A stretch of DNA of 64,000 nt. Source: Dillenia suffruticosa. Its lineage: Eukaryota > Streptophyta > Magnoliopsida > Dilleniales > Dilleniaceae. Positions 48,975-61,052 of the stretch are shown here, piece after piece; the stretch's first letter is position 1; the number at the start of each line of letters is the position of its first letter. The notes beneath the pieces are model-generated. The model was not told where the DNA came from. It saw only the letters and a list, made by a program, of their open reading frames with translations, and made no database searches. The stretch is from assembly GCA_033439265.1 (NCBI GenBank), contig JAVTVX010000001.1:1753501-1817500 (forward strand), given 5' to 3'. A program made the translations under genes and the position numbers.

Positions 48975-49125
48975 GAGAAATGTACCAAAATAACTTATTT
49001 AAAAAAAAAATTTTTTAAAAAAACCTAAGGGGGAAATAATTTCCCCAAATGACCCATATTTGTCGCGGGTTGGACCCGCGACCGTATTTGTCGCGGGTTG
49101 AACCCGCGACAAAGCCACGTGTTGC
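48975..49125 (+). repeat. left terminal inverted repeat of MULE
   Basis: Matches the reverse complement of about 56806-56955. Contains two 21-bp palindromes GTCGCGGGTT-n-AACCCGCGAC (49062-49082, with one mismatch, and 49090-49110). Confidence 0.9.
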
Positions 49126-49153
49126 ATCCCGGGAGGGTATCGCGCGTGTCAGC

Positions 49154-49280
49154 CTTTCCGCGTGTTCGAAACGCGGAACGCTGAGCGTTCCGCGTCTTGA
49201 AAACGCGGAAAGCCCAGCTTTCCGCGTTTCGAAAACGCGGAAAGCCTGCGCAATCCGCGTTTCCCCAACGCGGAAAGCCT
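49154..49280. repeat. left array of four GC hairpins
   Basis: Four units of TTCCGCGT-loop-ACGCGGAA, one after the other, with spacers AGCCCAGC-like. Two similar units sit at the right end (56732-56754 and 56773-56795). Probably subterminal transposase-binding or structural repeats. Confidence 0.8.
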
Positions 49281-51084
49281 GGCCTTCCAGTCAGGCCGCG
49301 ACACGTGGCACCGCATTCTTCACTCGGCATCCGCATCCTTCACTCGGCTTCACTTCTTCTCCCATTTTGCATTCGAAGTCTCCGCTTTCCTCTCCTCCTC
49401 TCCTCCTCTCCTCTCCTCTCCTCTCATCTTCTCTCACGCCTCTCCCCTTCTGCAGACGAAGAACCGAAGGGTGCCGAATTTTTCTGGATCTATCAATTTA
49501 GAGGAAAAAAAAGCTGCTGAAATTGCTGAAATTATTGGAGCATTCAAGATTAGACTTTGTCCAAAAATTTCAAAGGTATAAAATTTTTCCTCTCAATTTA
49601 AATTATTTTAGATGCATAATTTTATAAGAATGTGTATTTGTGAATGCAATTGATATTTTAAATTCAGTAGATTTGTATGACATTTACTGTTAATTTTTAA
49701 TTAATGACGTTTTTAATTAGGTTATAGTGAGATTAATTAATTTAATAAATATTAAATATGCAGTTAATATAAATTAATATGAAATAGTAATAGTTATATT
49801 AAACTATTAACTATTATAAAAATTATAGTTAAAATTATTTAAAATGACTATAATTATATTAAATGATTTATGATTAAATTAAAAAATTTTAATATAAATG
49901 ATTATAATAATACTTATAAAATAATACTTATAAATATTAATGTTGATGTTTAAAAAATTTACATTAAAATATTTTAAATTGAACGATTATATTTAAAATT
50001 AAAATGTATTAGCGTGTAAATGGTACAATATATTAATATTTTTAGTTTAATATAAAAGTATTAGTAAAAATTAAAAATATTTAGTAATTTTTAGTTAATA
50101 TTTAGTAATTTAAATATATTTTTAGTAATTTAAAAAAAAAAGTATTAGTAAAAATATTTTTAGTTTAATAAATGATTTTAGTTAATATTTAGTAATTTAA
50201 ATCAAAATATTAAAATTATTAAAATTAGTATTTGTATGAAATTGAAAATTTATTTTTATCATTCCATTATTAAAATTAGTATTATAAATATAAAGTGAGT
50301 TTAGAGTTTTAGATTAAATTTAAATTTAATGAAGATTAAAATTTTGTTAGTAGTAAGTTAATATAATAATTTAGTAGTAATTATATTTTTATTGGTATTT
50401 TTAAATAAAAAATAGTAATAGTTATATTAAACTAATAATTATTATAAAATTTGTAGTTTAAATTATTTGAAATGACTATATTAATATTAAAATATTATAC
50501 AATAAATTTAAAAATTTTAATATAAATGCCTATAATAATACTTAGAAAATATTATAAAATATATATTTACAAGTTAAAAATTACAATGAGGTAAATTAAA
50601 TATTTGAAAATAATTTTAAATATTTTAAAAAATTATAAATTAATACTTTAAAAATACTTTAAAAATATTATAAAATATTATAAATTTTAAAATTTAAAAT
50701 AAATGACTACATTTAAATATTTTTAAGTGACCATATTGTAATTAATGACTATATTAATCTATATAAAATTTGTAATTTAAATTATTTGTAATGACTTTAC
50801 TTATATTAAAATATTATAAAATAAAATAAAAAGTTTTAATATAAATGATTATATTAATACTTATAAAATATTATAAAATAAATATTTATAAATTATGAAT
50901 TAAATTTAGAAATTAAATATTTGAAAATACTTTTTAAATATTTTAAAAGATTATAAATTAATACTTTAAAAATAGTATAAAAGTTTATAAAATTTAAATT
51001 TTAAATTTAAATTGTTGAATTTTTTTGTATGTTTGTTTAATATTTATAAAATGTATAATTTATTTTTTTTATATTTATAGAATA

Positions 51085-53631
51085 ATGGCGGATATGGTAA
51101 GTCTGTTATGTTATAGCAATGGTGAAATTGTGACGGGAGACGATGGAGTCCGTTATGACCGTGGTCCAACAAAGTTGATTAGGGTACGGAGAAATTGTAA
51201 TTTTACTGAGTTGCTGAAAGTAGTATGCAAGGGTGTTCGAATAAATCTGTTGAGACAACATGTAGAGATTTTTCATCGGTTTCCCGTGTCGTATATGGGA
51301 GCTGGTAATGTACGGTTTGAATTGGTTCCGATAAGTGATGAAGACGATGTTTTGAATTTGATGGAATTTGCGATAACTAGGGGAGTGGGTGGGACTATTG
51401 AGTTGTACGTAAAATCATATGATGGTAGAGATTCTATAGTACAAGATTGTGATTACATGGAAGATTATCCGCATATCGAATCTCGAGTGGATGTTGCTTT
51501 TGCAGACGTAGATAATGATGTTGATGAGGAGGAAATGGCGGAAGAAGAGGCAGAAGAATATAATGAAGATGGAGAGGAAGATGATGAAATTGGCGATGGG
51601 AGTGGTGGCGGTGGTGCAAACCAGTTAATGGTCGGGCCTTCGTCAGTGTCTATAAACATTGGTGGTGGTAGGAGATATGGGGGCGGTGGAGTAGAGGAAT
51701 CCATATCATTCATGACGATCGCACCGGGTGGTGATGGTTATGTGAGATTTGAGGAAGAACACAGATTGACATCTGATAGTTGGAGTTTCAGCGACGAATT
51801 GAAAAAGGGTATGAGATTTGATTCGAAAGAGCAGCTTATTCATGCTGTTAAAATGCATCATGTTGAACACCACTATCAATTTCGGGTTGGTAAATCAACC
51901 CCTGAACTTTGGACAGCAATTTGTATGCAAAGGGAAGAAGGTTGTAGATGGAGGTTGCGTGCTTGTAAAACACGGTTACTTGGTGCATTTGTGATTACAA
52001 AGGTTGAGGGACCCCACACATGTGTGAATGCTGGGTTGACGCAGGATCATAGGCAGTTGGATTCAAATTTGATGGCTAGGCATTTGCTTAATTATGTGAG
52101 GGAAGATCCCAGCGTGAAAGTTTCTTTTCTTCGAACTGTTATGACCGAGAGAACGACATATGCAGTTTCTCGTAGAAGGGTTTGGGCAGCAAAGAGAAGA
52201 GCTATAGAGATGGTTTACGGGGATTGGGATGAATCTTACAAACAACTACCTCAGTTGTTAAATGCAATAGTGGAAAAAAATCCCGGGACACAGGTAAATT
52301 GGAAGTTGGGTCCACCTAATGCCAGAGGGGAACAGGTTTTTGAGGCTTTATTTTGGGCATTCGGTCCGAGTATCTTGGCTTTTAGGAGTTGTAGACCATT
52401 GATAAGTATAGATGGGACTCACCTTTATGGGAAATATAATCACAAATTGTTGATTGCATGCAGTATGGATGGAGCGAATCATATTGTCCCGTTGGCATTC
52501 GGATTGGTAGATGGAGAGTCACTTGCTTCTTGGTCATGGTTTTTGCGATGTGTGCGAGAGTCAGTTGTTCGAGATAGGGAAGGTCCCATTTGTTTAATTT
52601 CAGATCGACATGAAGGGATAAGGGCAACAGTTGTACGTCCAGAGTTCGGGTGGTCACCTCCCAATGCTGTGTGGCGATTTTGTATTCGCCATGTCGCTAG
52701 TAACTTCAACACGCACCACAAAAGTCAAGCTTGTAAAAGAGTTGCTACGATTGCCGCGTTGCAACCACAGCGGAGGAAATTTGATTTATATATGGCGAAG
52801 ATGAAGGAGATTAAAGAAGACGCTCCTGATTATTTTGCAACTATTCCTCTGGAACAATGGACTCTTTCTCATGATGGTGGTATTCGTTTTGGATATATGA
52901 CCACAAATATTAGTGAAAGTTTTAATGCCGTGTTAAAGGGGGCAAGAAATCTGCCGGTTTCTTCTTTGGTACTTAAAACTTTTTATAATTCCGTTAACTA
53001 TTTTCAGACTCGTTTGGGAGAGGCGAATGCGGGAATTGGAAGAGGAGAGCGGTACACTAAATATGCGTTCGCCATGTTAGGGAGATGGATGAATACGGCT
53101 AACCTTCATACCGTCGTTTCTTTCAGTAGGGAGCATGGGATATTCGAGGTCGAAACTGGGAATAGACAGACACGGTATGGATACAAGGGAGGCAATAAAC
53201 ACATTGTCAATGTACGGGGAGAGCATTGCACATGCGGGAAATGGCAAACTTATAAAATTCCTTGCTCTCATGCAATTGCTGCATTAACACGGACGATGAT
53301 TGATGTGCATATGATCGTCGGAAAATGGTATACATGGGAACATCAACTTAAGGTTTATGAGCGTAATTTTTTCCCCATTGGAGACCACTCGGCATGGCCT
53401 ATTGATTCTTACCCTACAATAATTCCCGATATATCCCTGAGACGTCAGAAAGGAAGACCTAAATCATCTCGATATCACAATGAGATGGATCTTCGAGAAT
53501 CATCGACACGGACATCATGCGGTAGTTGTAGTGCTGAGGGTCATAATAGGAGGAGATGTCCGAGACGAATGAGGTGCGGACTTTGTGGTCGAGAGGGTCA
53601 CGATCGAAGACATTGTCCAACAACAAATTAA
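51085..53631 (+). CDS. MULE transposase (MURA type, 848 aa)
   Basis: A DDE transposase that would cut and join the element's ends. The frame is unbroken. The start at 51085 (MADMVSLLCY) follows a TTTATAG acceptor of a 5' UTR intron; a farther in-frame ATG at 51025 lies within that intron. Residues 1-110 form a PB1-like N-terminal domain, about 140-180 an acidic linker. The MULE core has D443 (IDGTH), D507 (ISDRH), C533xxH536 (CIRH) and E611 (NISESFN), the expected DDE signature with the C2H motif. A SWIM zinc finger follows (C715xC717x9C727xH729) and two CCHC knuckles end the protein (C812-C825, C831-C844). The plant mobile domain gene starts 230 bp downstream. All key residues are present, so it could be active. 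Confidence 0.95.
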   Translation: MADMVSLLCYSNGEIVTGDDGVRYDRGPTKLIRVRRNCNFTELLKVVCKGVRINLLRQHVEIFHRFPVSYMGAGNVRFELVPISDEDDVLNLMEFAITRGVGGTIELYVKSYDGRDSIVQDCDYMEDYPHIESRVDVAFADVDNDVDEEEMAEEEAEEYNEDGEEDDEIGDGSGGGGANQLMVGPSSVSINIGGGRRYGGGGVEESISFMTIAPGGDGYVRFEEEHRLTSDSWSFSDELKKGMRFDSKEQLIHAVKMHHVEHHYQFRVGKSTPELWTAICMQREEGCRWRLRACKTRLLGAFVITKVEGPHTCVNAGLTQDHRQLDSNLMARHLLNYVREDPSVKVSFLRTVMTERTTYAVSRRRVWAAKRRAIEMVYGDWDESYKQLPQLLNAIVEKNPGTQVNWKLGPPNARGEQVFEALFWAFGPSILAFRSCRPLISIDGTHLYGKYNHKLLIACSMDGANHIVPLAFGLVDGESLASWSWFLRCVRESVVRDREGPICLISDRHEGIRATVVRPEFGWSPPNAVWRFCIRHVASNFNTHHKSQACKRVATIAALQPQRRKFDLYMAKMKEIKEDAPDYFATIPLEQWTLSHDGGIRFGYMTTNISESFNAVLKGARNLPVSSLVLKTFYNSVNYFQTRLGEANAGIGRGERYTKYAFAMLGRWMNTANLHTVVSFSREHGIFEVETGNRQTRYGYKGGNKHIVNVRGEHCTCGKWQTYKIPCSHAIAALTRTMIDVHMIVGKWYTWEHQLKVYERNFFPIGDHSAWPIDSYPTIIPDISLRRQKGRPKSSRYHNEMDLRESSTRTSCGSCSAEGHNRRRCPRRMRCGLCGREGHDRRHCPTTN

Positions 53632-53860
53632 TGAGATTTTCTTGTATTTGTATGATTTTGTAATTATTGTACTTCTTAATGTATACTATATTTTGAAAAT
53701 TTAAACATGTTGCTGTATTTTCTTTATTATGCAATATATAATATATTTGTGTGAATATCAGATTTTCTTTTTGTGCATTGAAATATGTGGTTATATATTA
53801 TTAAATTTATTTGTACATTTATATATTTATGCTAATTATTATACTTTTTTAACATTTCAG

Positions 53861-55787
53861 ATGGATCCCGGACCTACTGATCCGAGCCTTCTACGCTTGC
53901 AGCAAGGACACCGCTCTACTAGAGTTTGGGAGGGAGATGATACTGATTGGCTTGTCTGCCGTAGACGTGAGGCAGTATTACGACGTTTTGGGCATGACCA
54001 TATTGACGATAGAGTAGTTCCTCTCCTACAGGCGTCGGGCTTTTTGGGGGTCGCTCGACTTCGTTTTATACAGTTGGATTGACATCTCATCACGGCTCTA
54101 GTGGAGAGATGGAGGCAGGAGACACACACATTTCATATGCGCCACGGTGAGCTTACAGTTACGTTACAAGATGTAGAAGTTATTTTAGGTTTACCTTTAG
54201 ATGGGATACCCGTTGTCGCTAGGACAACGGGTTTTTCGTGGATTGGGCTGTGTCAGAGATTATTAGGTGTTATCCCTCCTCGCTCGGCTTTTAAGGGTCA
54301 TTCATTGAGTATGCCATGGTTGTCAGCTTTCATAGGTCACTTGCCCCACGATGCAGATTATGATCATATTTTGCGATGGACACGGGGGTATATATTACTA
54401 TTGATAGGGGGTGTTTTATTTTCTGATAAGAGTGGTTATTATGTACATTTACAGTATTTATTAGTATTAGAGGATTTAGATTACTCTAGTCGTCGTAGTT
54501 GGGGTTCTGCGTGCTTAGCTTACTTGTACAGACAGCTTTGTATAGCATCGCACGCAGATTCGCATGAGATTTGTGGGGCTCTGATTCTTTTACAGATTTG
54601 GGCATGGGAGAGATTTCCATGTATTGCTCCTATTAAGCGATCTATATATGTCGAGGGGGATGGCCCATTGGCTTTGCGGTGGAGGACGGAATTTGATGTC
54701 ACTTCCCTTTCTACACACGTCGTGACAGTGTATAGGGAGGCATTAGATAGATTGACGAGCGATGATATCGTGTGGCAGCCTTACACTGAGGACGTGTTAT
54801 CTTCCCTCCCCGATTATTGTCATGAGGGTAGGGATATTTGGCTGGCTCGGGTACCGCTTATCTGTTTCTCTATTGTAGCGTGGTACTTTCCAGATCGAGT
54901 GATCCGTCAGTATGGAGGAATGCAGGTCATTCCGGATCACTGCGATACTGAGGATCGATTGCACGAGATTAGCTTGCGTGGTTCACAGGAGATAGATTGG
55001 TCAGTCGAGCATGCCCGTTACATCGAGATTTGGAATCACCGACGAGATTATGTAGTCCCTATTGACACGTCAGTTGGACCCACTGTCCATAATTCTTACA
55101 CCGCATGGTACCGCACCATCTCTCGTATATTTATTAGTCGGCATGGCGCTTGTTTGGGATATGTGGTAAGTGTGTAATTTAAATTTTTTATTTTTTTAAT
55201 TTCATTTTTTATTTTTTAACTAACGTGTATCGAGATCTTTATAGCGTGATTCACTACATCAGATTCGAGAAGACTCTGAGGATGTTCATATTCGTGGAAT
55301 AGCGGATACAGCCATGTCAGCTTTGAATGATGACATGGCATATCTCCTGAGACCTAGACATCCTAGAGGTCGTGCTGAGAGAGGTGAGGAGGAGCATCGA
55401 CCTCGACGGAGCCGAGCGCGACAACGTCCGAGGGCATCTACTCATGATGCGTCACCATTTCCATCTCAGCATCCAGAGGACGTTGCAGGACCTTCGAATA
55501 CATTTGAGGACTCCTCTTCTTTCTACACACCAGTGTTTGAGTTCCCTCATTTCTCTACTCCTGACGCCCCACAGAGGGGCATTCGTATAGTTGAGGGACA
55601 GACACAGTTTCAGAGAAATGATGCACACACGATGTACCATGTTTCTCCTCCTCGTTTTAGTGACGTAGGACCCTCACAGATCACACAATTACATGATATG
55701 GGTTTATCGTCCCAAGACGACACTACATATATCAGGACAGATTTAGATGTTAGACGTTATGATACAAGAAGGCGACGACAACGTTAG
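53861..55787 (+). CDS. plant mobile domain (PMD) protein, one nonsense codon
   Basis: PMD proteins (MAIN/MAIL family relatives, often carried by transposons) are of uncertain biochemical role. Two exons, 53861-55165 and 55245-55787, join in phase (donor GTAAGT, acceptor TTATAG) for a 615-codon frame. The start MDPGPTDPSL follows a TTTCAG acceptor, so a 5' UTR intron is likely. Hallmarks: PLLQASGFLGVARLRFIQLD, RWRQETHTFHMRHGELTVTL, DVEVILGLPLDGIPV, and WARPD-equivalent WQPYTED. Codon 74 is TGA (54080-54082) where the family usually has Trp; the frame is open on both sides. The C-terminal 150 residues are Arg/Pro-rich. Same orientation as the transposase, within the same element. Confidence 0.8.
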
Positions 55788-56700
55788 TTATATATTATGT
55801 ACTTTGTATCCTATATTATATTAATAATAATTCGATTCATTTATATATGTTCATTTCTCGGATTTTATTTGTTTCGTTTCTCCTTTTTGTTTTATTTATA
55901 AGAAATTAGTTTTTTTTTCAAATTGTATTTTACTTTAACTGTTTAGATAATACACATATATCGATAATATCGTGCGTCCGGCCCATTACACCGTTGGTTA
56001 ACCGTTGACTCGCAGACGCGTCTGGTGGATATACATTTAATTATTTTAATTTATCAAACCACCATTACGAGTGTTATAAGGGATAACATGCAAAAATATA
56101 TATATATAGATATATGACAAAATAATAAATTATTATTAGTTGACTTCTCTAAAAATTCTAATATTTATTTTTGTTTGTAATTTTAATTATTTTATATATT
56201 TATTTATAATTTAAATAATTTTAATATAACAATGGTTAGCATGTTACAATTATTTTGAAAATCAAAATCAATTCGTTATATATTCATTCTATATTTTAAA
56301 ACTCTATTGATATTGATTATTTATGCAATATGATATTATTTTTATATTAAATTAATCAAAAATAAAAAATAATATATTAAAATATAATGAATCTTAACAT
56401 ATAATTTTTAGATACTAATACTAATATTTTGTAATGTTACAATTTTTTTCAATTATGAGAATTTTTTGTCACTATTTTCTAATTTTTAAAAATTCTTAGA
56501 ATTATTTTTTAATTTTGTAATTTTTCATAAAATTATAAAGGCAAACTAGCCTGATTTCTTTTAATTATTATAATACATAATTTTGGATCGTCTAAATTAG
56601 ATATAATTACAAAAATCGAAATTAAATATAATTATAAAAATCGAATTAAAATAATTAAGGGGTAAAATAATTGGGAGATTAAAACAATTTCGAGGGGGAA
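55788..56700. other. AT-rich 3' region of the MULE
   Basis: Downstream of the PMD gene and before the right hairpins; contains no gene. Confidence 0.6.
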
Positions 56701-56805
56701 TGGCGTGCGTATTTGGGAGGGAATGGGAGGCATTTCCGCGTTTTGCAAACGCGGAATAGTGTTTGCGCGCATTTCCGCGTCTTGGAGACGCGGAAACCCC
56801 CCAGC

Positions 56806-56955
56806 TGCCACGTAGCTTTGTCGCGGGTTGAACCCGCGACAAATACGGTCGCGGGTTCAACCCGCGACAAATACGGGTTATTTGGGGAAATTTTTTTCCC
56901 CTCAGGTTTTTTTAAAAATTTTTTTTAAAAAAAGGGTCCTTTTGGTACATCACCC
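56806..56955 (-). repeat. right terminal inverted repeat of MULE
   Basis: Reverse complement of the left end, with two 21-bp palindromes at 56820-56840 and 56848-56868. Confidence 0.9.
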
Positions 56956-56965
56956 CTTGTTTCAG

Positions 56966-58182
56966 ATTTGAAGGAACCCAAATCACCCCTTCAAGGAGTA
57001 GGTTTCAATTCCAAATATCTCTGGTTTTGATTTTAGAATCGGATCGAAAAAATTAAAAATTTATAACATATAAAATACTAAAAAATATATATATAAGAAG
57101 GGAGGAAAAGTTTAAATCAAAGTCAAATCTTGTTGATAGGATTCTAATTTTGATTCTAAAACTTTGAACAAATCAATAATTTTTTGAACTATTAACTATG
57201 ATTTAATTCGATCCAATTATGACCTTGTTAACTTAGAATATACCAGTAAATATGACTTACTTCAATCAAAACGGTCACTTTCGAATGCCCTCTGGAGCCG
57301 GCAACTTGGTACACTGGACACACTTAAAATGCAAGTGTGTGTTTTAAATAATAATTTTTATTTTTTATTTAATTATTAATATTTAAAAATTTAATTAATT
57401 CAAATACGTAAAACTTATTTTAATTTAAGAATACCTTGCCGGTAACACTGCTTTTAAGGTTGTCAATCCCACGTAGGGTGAAACACTTGACTTTTCCAAA
57501 GATATATTTCTCTTCCGTGGAGTGAGCGGACGCCGATGTTTAAGAAATTTCTCTCCCTTTGGTTTCTTAAATAAAAAATTTGTAAAGTTAATAGAAAGTT
57601 ATTTTTATACAATTATAAAATAAGTTAAAATTTTAATTCATTTTTCTGAGAAAAGCGATAAGATGCAATCAAGTATCAAATTATTATCTCTTTATGCAAT
57701 TGATTAATATCTATTTATAAAATCAATACCCAGTTTATTAAGCGATCTAATATCTATAATCCTTAAATAAAGTATTGAAATCGAATATTGTGTATAAATA
57801 AAACAAATACTCAGAGAGTTTTGCTCCTTAAATGTCTAACCTAATTCGAATAAGTTTTTATCAAATTTAAAGTGATTATCGGATACATATATTTAAAGTA
57901 ATATTTTAAAAGCATATCTCCGGTCTTGAAAATAACAACAATTTAACTATATAATTAGATATAATATGATAGTTATGTGTTCAAATAGATTCCACAAATA
58001 ACTTCTCTAATGGAGTAAATTTTTTTTCAATTGACTAATAATATTTGGCTATCACACATATTTAAAGTAATATTTTGAAGATAAGTGCATCGCAGTCTTG
58101 AAACTAATAATAATTTAATGGTATAAACAAATATAGTCTCATAGTTAATATCTTATACATACATAAATAATATAAAAATTTG
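56966..58182. other. intergenic AT-rich DNA
   Basis: No gene or named repeat recognised. Confidence 0.5.
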
Positions 58183-60322
58183 TGTTGACAAAATAAGTTT
58201 TGATAATTAGCAAATAATGGACAATAGTGAGCACATGATGAGAATAATAAATAAGAATTATGAAAGATTAGTTTGAAAGATATTAGGATAAATTAAGAAT
58301 GAACAAAAATAGATATTCGATTTTCAGATCTAAAGTAGTTGACTCATATTCAAGCACACTTAAATGTGAACATCGGTCAACTCACCATGTACCATAGACA
58401 CATCAAACTTAGACAGTGAGCTATTCAAGGCGACTCATCTCAAAATGCTAGTCAACTCACTTATTGATGGAACAACAAAAGTCAAATATTCAAAACTATT
58501 ACTATCGAATAATTGAAAGAATTACGGTCAAAATGAAAAATATGACATATAATGCATAGATCAGTCGACATACGATACAATATAAGTCAGACTATTACAT
58601 TCAGCACTTAGAAAGTTTTGTGAAGAACAAGACAACACATATGCTAGGACACATATGCTAGGCCATAGGTTATAAAGCATTAGGACATATCATGAGCTAT
58701 AACACGTGCGAATTTATAGGCCAAACCCTAGAATTTAAGTCTTGTATTAGGCAAAGTCAACTCACATGTTATACTAAGTCGAATCACTTATGAAAACTTA
58801 GAAAATGTATAAGCACAACTCAAGTCACGACACGAGCCATGACATATGCCATAATACGAGCCACAACATGAACTACAACATAACTTATGGCACAGGCCAT
58901 GTCACAAAGCATAGAGTATAACACACAAGGCCATGTCAACACAACAAACATACAATGTCGACACAACATGTCATAAGACATAAGCACAAATCGACCTACC
59001 CTACAATCCAAGTCGACTTGCTTGTTGAGGACTAGAAAATTCTAAGCAAGCATAAACTTGTGTAATAAGAATGAGAAGTTGACACAACATGTACAAGATT
59101 CAGAATGCCTCATAGGATACTAAAACAAGTTGACTCATACTACAACACTAGTTGACCAACATGAAGGATTGCATGTCACTAAACACACCACTAATTTTCA
59201 TGCATGAGCAAACGATGTTACACCAAGCCAAATGATAGATGGTCTAAGCCAAAGTGCACTATGTGGACACAGCATACTTTGTAAGCCAACCTACACATTG
59301 CACATTGCTTATACACTTGTGGAAGTTGACTCATCAAGAAGCCGAATTCAACTCACACAAGCCGAGGAGCAAAAATGACTAAATCCATAAAGCTTGTGTT
59401 GACACAAGAAAGAGTTTATGTTGACACAACTAAACTCTACAAGTCAAAAGATTAAGCAGAACAAGAGACAAGTTGATTTGCACTAGGAACTGAAAAGTAA
59501 AGCTTAAGCGTAGAAAGGGTTATTCGAAATGAGGAAATGATTATGTCGACACAAGAAGAGAGTCAAACACAAAAGTTTGAAAGGAACCTTAGGGAAGTCA
59601 ACTCACAATGAAGGGGTAGTTGACTCACACAAACACAGAACAAGGGAAAATTCAAATATCATTCAACTCATAAAGAAGAGAAAGTCGACCCACTGTGTGT
59701 ATCGGCTAACTATTTAGAAAACTTACTCAAGTAATAAATGATCTATCAATCACCTCAACAGCCACAAATGTGCTTTAAATAATCTAAAACGGCTATATCA
59801 TCGAACAAGAGCTATAAAGACAACATCAATTGAAGATCAAACAACTTTTGAAGGATTTATTGCTCATGGAAAGCTTAAAGATCTTCTGTAATTAATTCTT
59901 AAGTTGTATTTTGTGTGAACTACAAAAATCACATTTGAACTTTGAGGTTCAAATTTGTAATCTTAGTTTTCACTTCCTATCCTTGTAATCGACCAGAAGA
60001 AAAGGTCTTTCTGGTTAGAGATTAGTTTTCTTAGTGAAAACAAATTAGGTTTGTTAGGACCTATACAATTTAGTGGTGAGTGCTCGAGTGAAACACTTGG
60101 TGAAATTTGACTAACATCTGTTCAAACTAGTTGATTATACTATTTGAGTTGAAAATAGTGGATTGAAAACTCAAAGTACAGTTTGAGAGTGGATGTACTC
60201 TAAGGAGGATAGAACCACTATAAAATCTTATGTCGATTCTTCTTCCCTTTTGCATTCTCATCTCTTAAAATCCCATAAAAGTCAAAAAGTGACCAACGAA
60301 ATATTCATCCCTCTCTAAGTTG
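58183..60322 (+). mobile_element. probable SIRE-type Copia solo LTR
   Basis: Begins TGTTGACAAAATAAGTTTTG and ends near TCATCCCTCTCTAAGTTGTT, both typical of SIRE/Maximus LTRs. TATA box TATAAA at 59813-59818 is at the expected promoter position. The left two thirds is packed with GTTGACTCAC / GTTGACACAA near-repeats. No primer site, gag or pol lies beside it. A target duplication was not found. Confidence 0.5.
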
Positions 60323-61052
60323 TTAAAATCTAGTGCTTCAATTTGTTTATTTATTAAAATAATTAAATCAAATATTAATCTAATATAAAAAAATCAATAC
60401 ATAGTTTTTTAAACAATACAAAACAATAAGTGGAAAATTAGGATCTAATCCTGACATGATTTAGTTTGACTCAAGTTGTACGACAATCTAACCCTAATGT
60501 TTCTGAAAATTTTGAAAATTAATTCAAAATTTGATTTTGAATGCACATATATATAAGTATCAATTTTAAAAAATTATTTTTGTCAAACCTTAGCCTGTAA
60601 TTTTGAGGAACCTAGAAATTTTAATATGGAAAAATATTTTGAAAATGAATACTTTTAAAAATACGAAATGATTCTGACAATTGGTTTAATGCAAAAATTC
60701 ATGTTTCGATTATAATCATGCATTTAATTCATCAATCACAAATCAAAGTAAGTCTTGGTCTAAATTCAACAAGTGTTACAATCTTAATTATTCATGGGAT
60801 ATCATCTCTTATATCACGCTTACTTTTTTTTTGTTCATAGTGAGACTCAAATTCAAGTCTATTATAAGGGAATGGGGATTGGTGCCACTTGAACCGAGTC
60901 TATTACAAGTGTTACAATCTTAATTATTCATGGGATATCATCTCTTACATCACACTTACCTTAAAGAAGTTAACAAACCCGGCACTTATCAAGCCCTCCA
61001 CCTTTTGGTTTGCACACTACCATCAATTTCCACTTAATATGCAAGATCAAAC
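60323..61052. other. intergenic region with a SINE-like piece
   Basis: AT-rich. A minus-strand SINE-like piece lies at about 60828-60900 (GGTTCAAGTGGCACC, GACTTGAATTTGAGTC, T-run on plus strand). TCTTAATTATTCATGGGATA occurs twice, at about 60782 and 60917. Confidence 0.5.

Larger units (their letters stand above)
48975..56955 (+). mobile_element. autonomous Mutator-like element (MULE) with plant mobile domain gene
   Basis: Perfect 10-bp target copies CTTGTTTCAG flank it (48965-48974; 56956-56965). Terminal inverted repeats of about 150 bp begin GAGAAATGTACC on the left and GGGTGATGTACC on the right, with about 85% similarity by eye. Between them are a full-length MURA transposase gene and, downstream in the same direction, a plant mobile domain gene. 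A 5' UTR intron of about 1.5 kb, nearly pure AT, separates the TIR-promoter exon (to about 49577) from the transposase start. The perfect target duplication and intact transposase suggest recent movement. Confidence 0.93.

Noticed and set aside
51434-51713. Pro/Ser-rich minus-strand frames
   Set aside because: Antisense shadow of the acidic, Gly-rich linker of the MULE transposase.
58820-59011. Met/Val-rich minus-strand frame
   Set aside because: Arises from short near-repeats (CATGAC/ACAACATG) in the SIRE-like LTR; no start context or homology.
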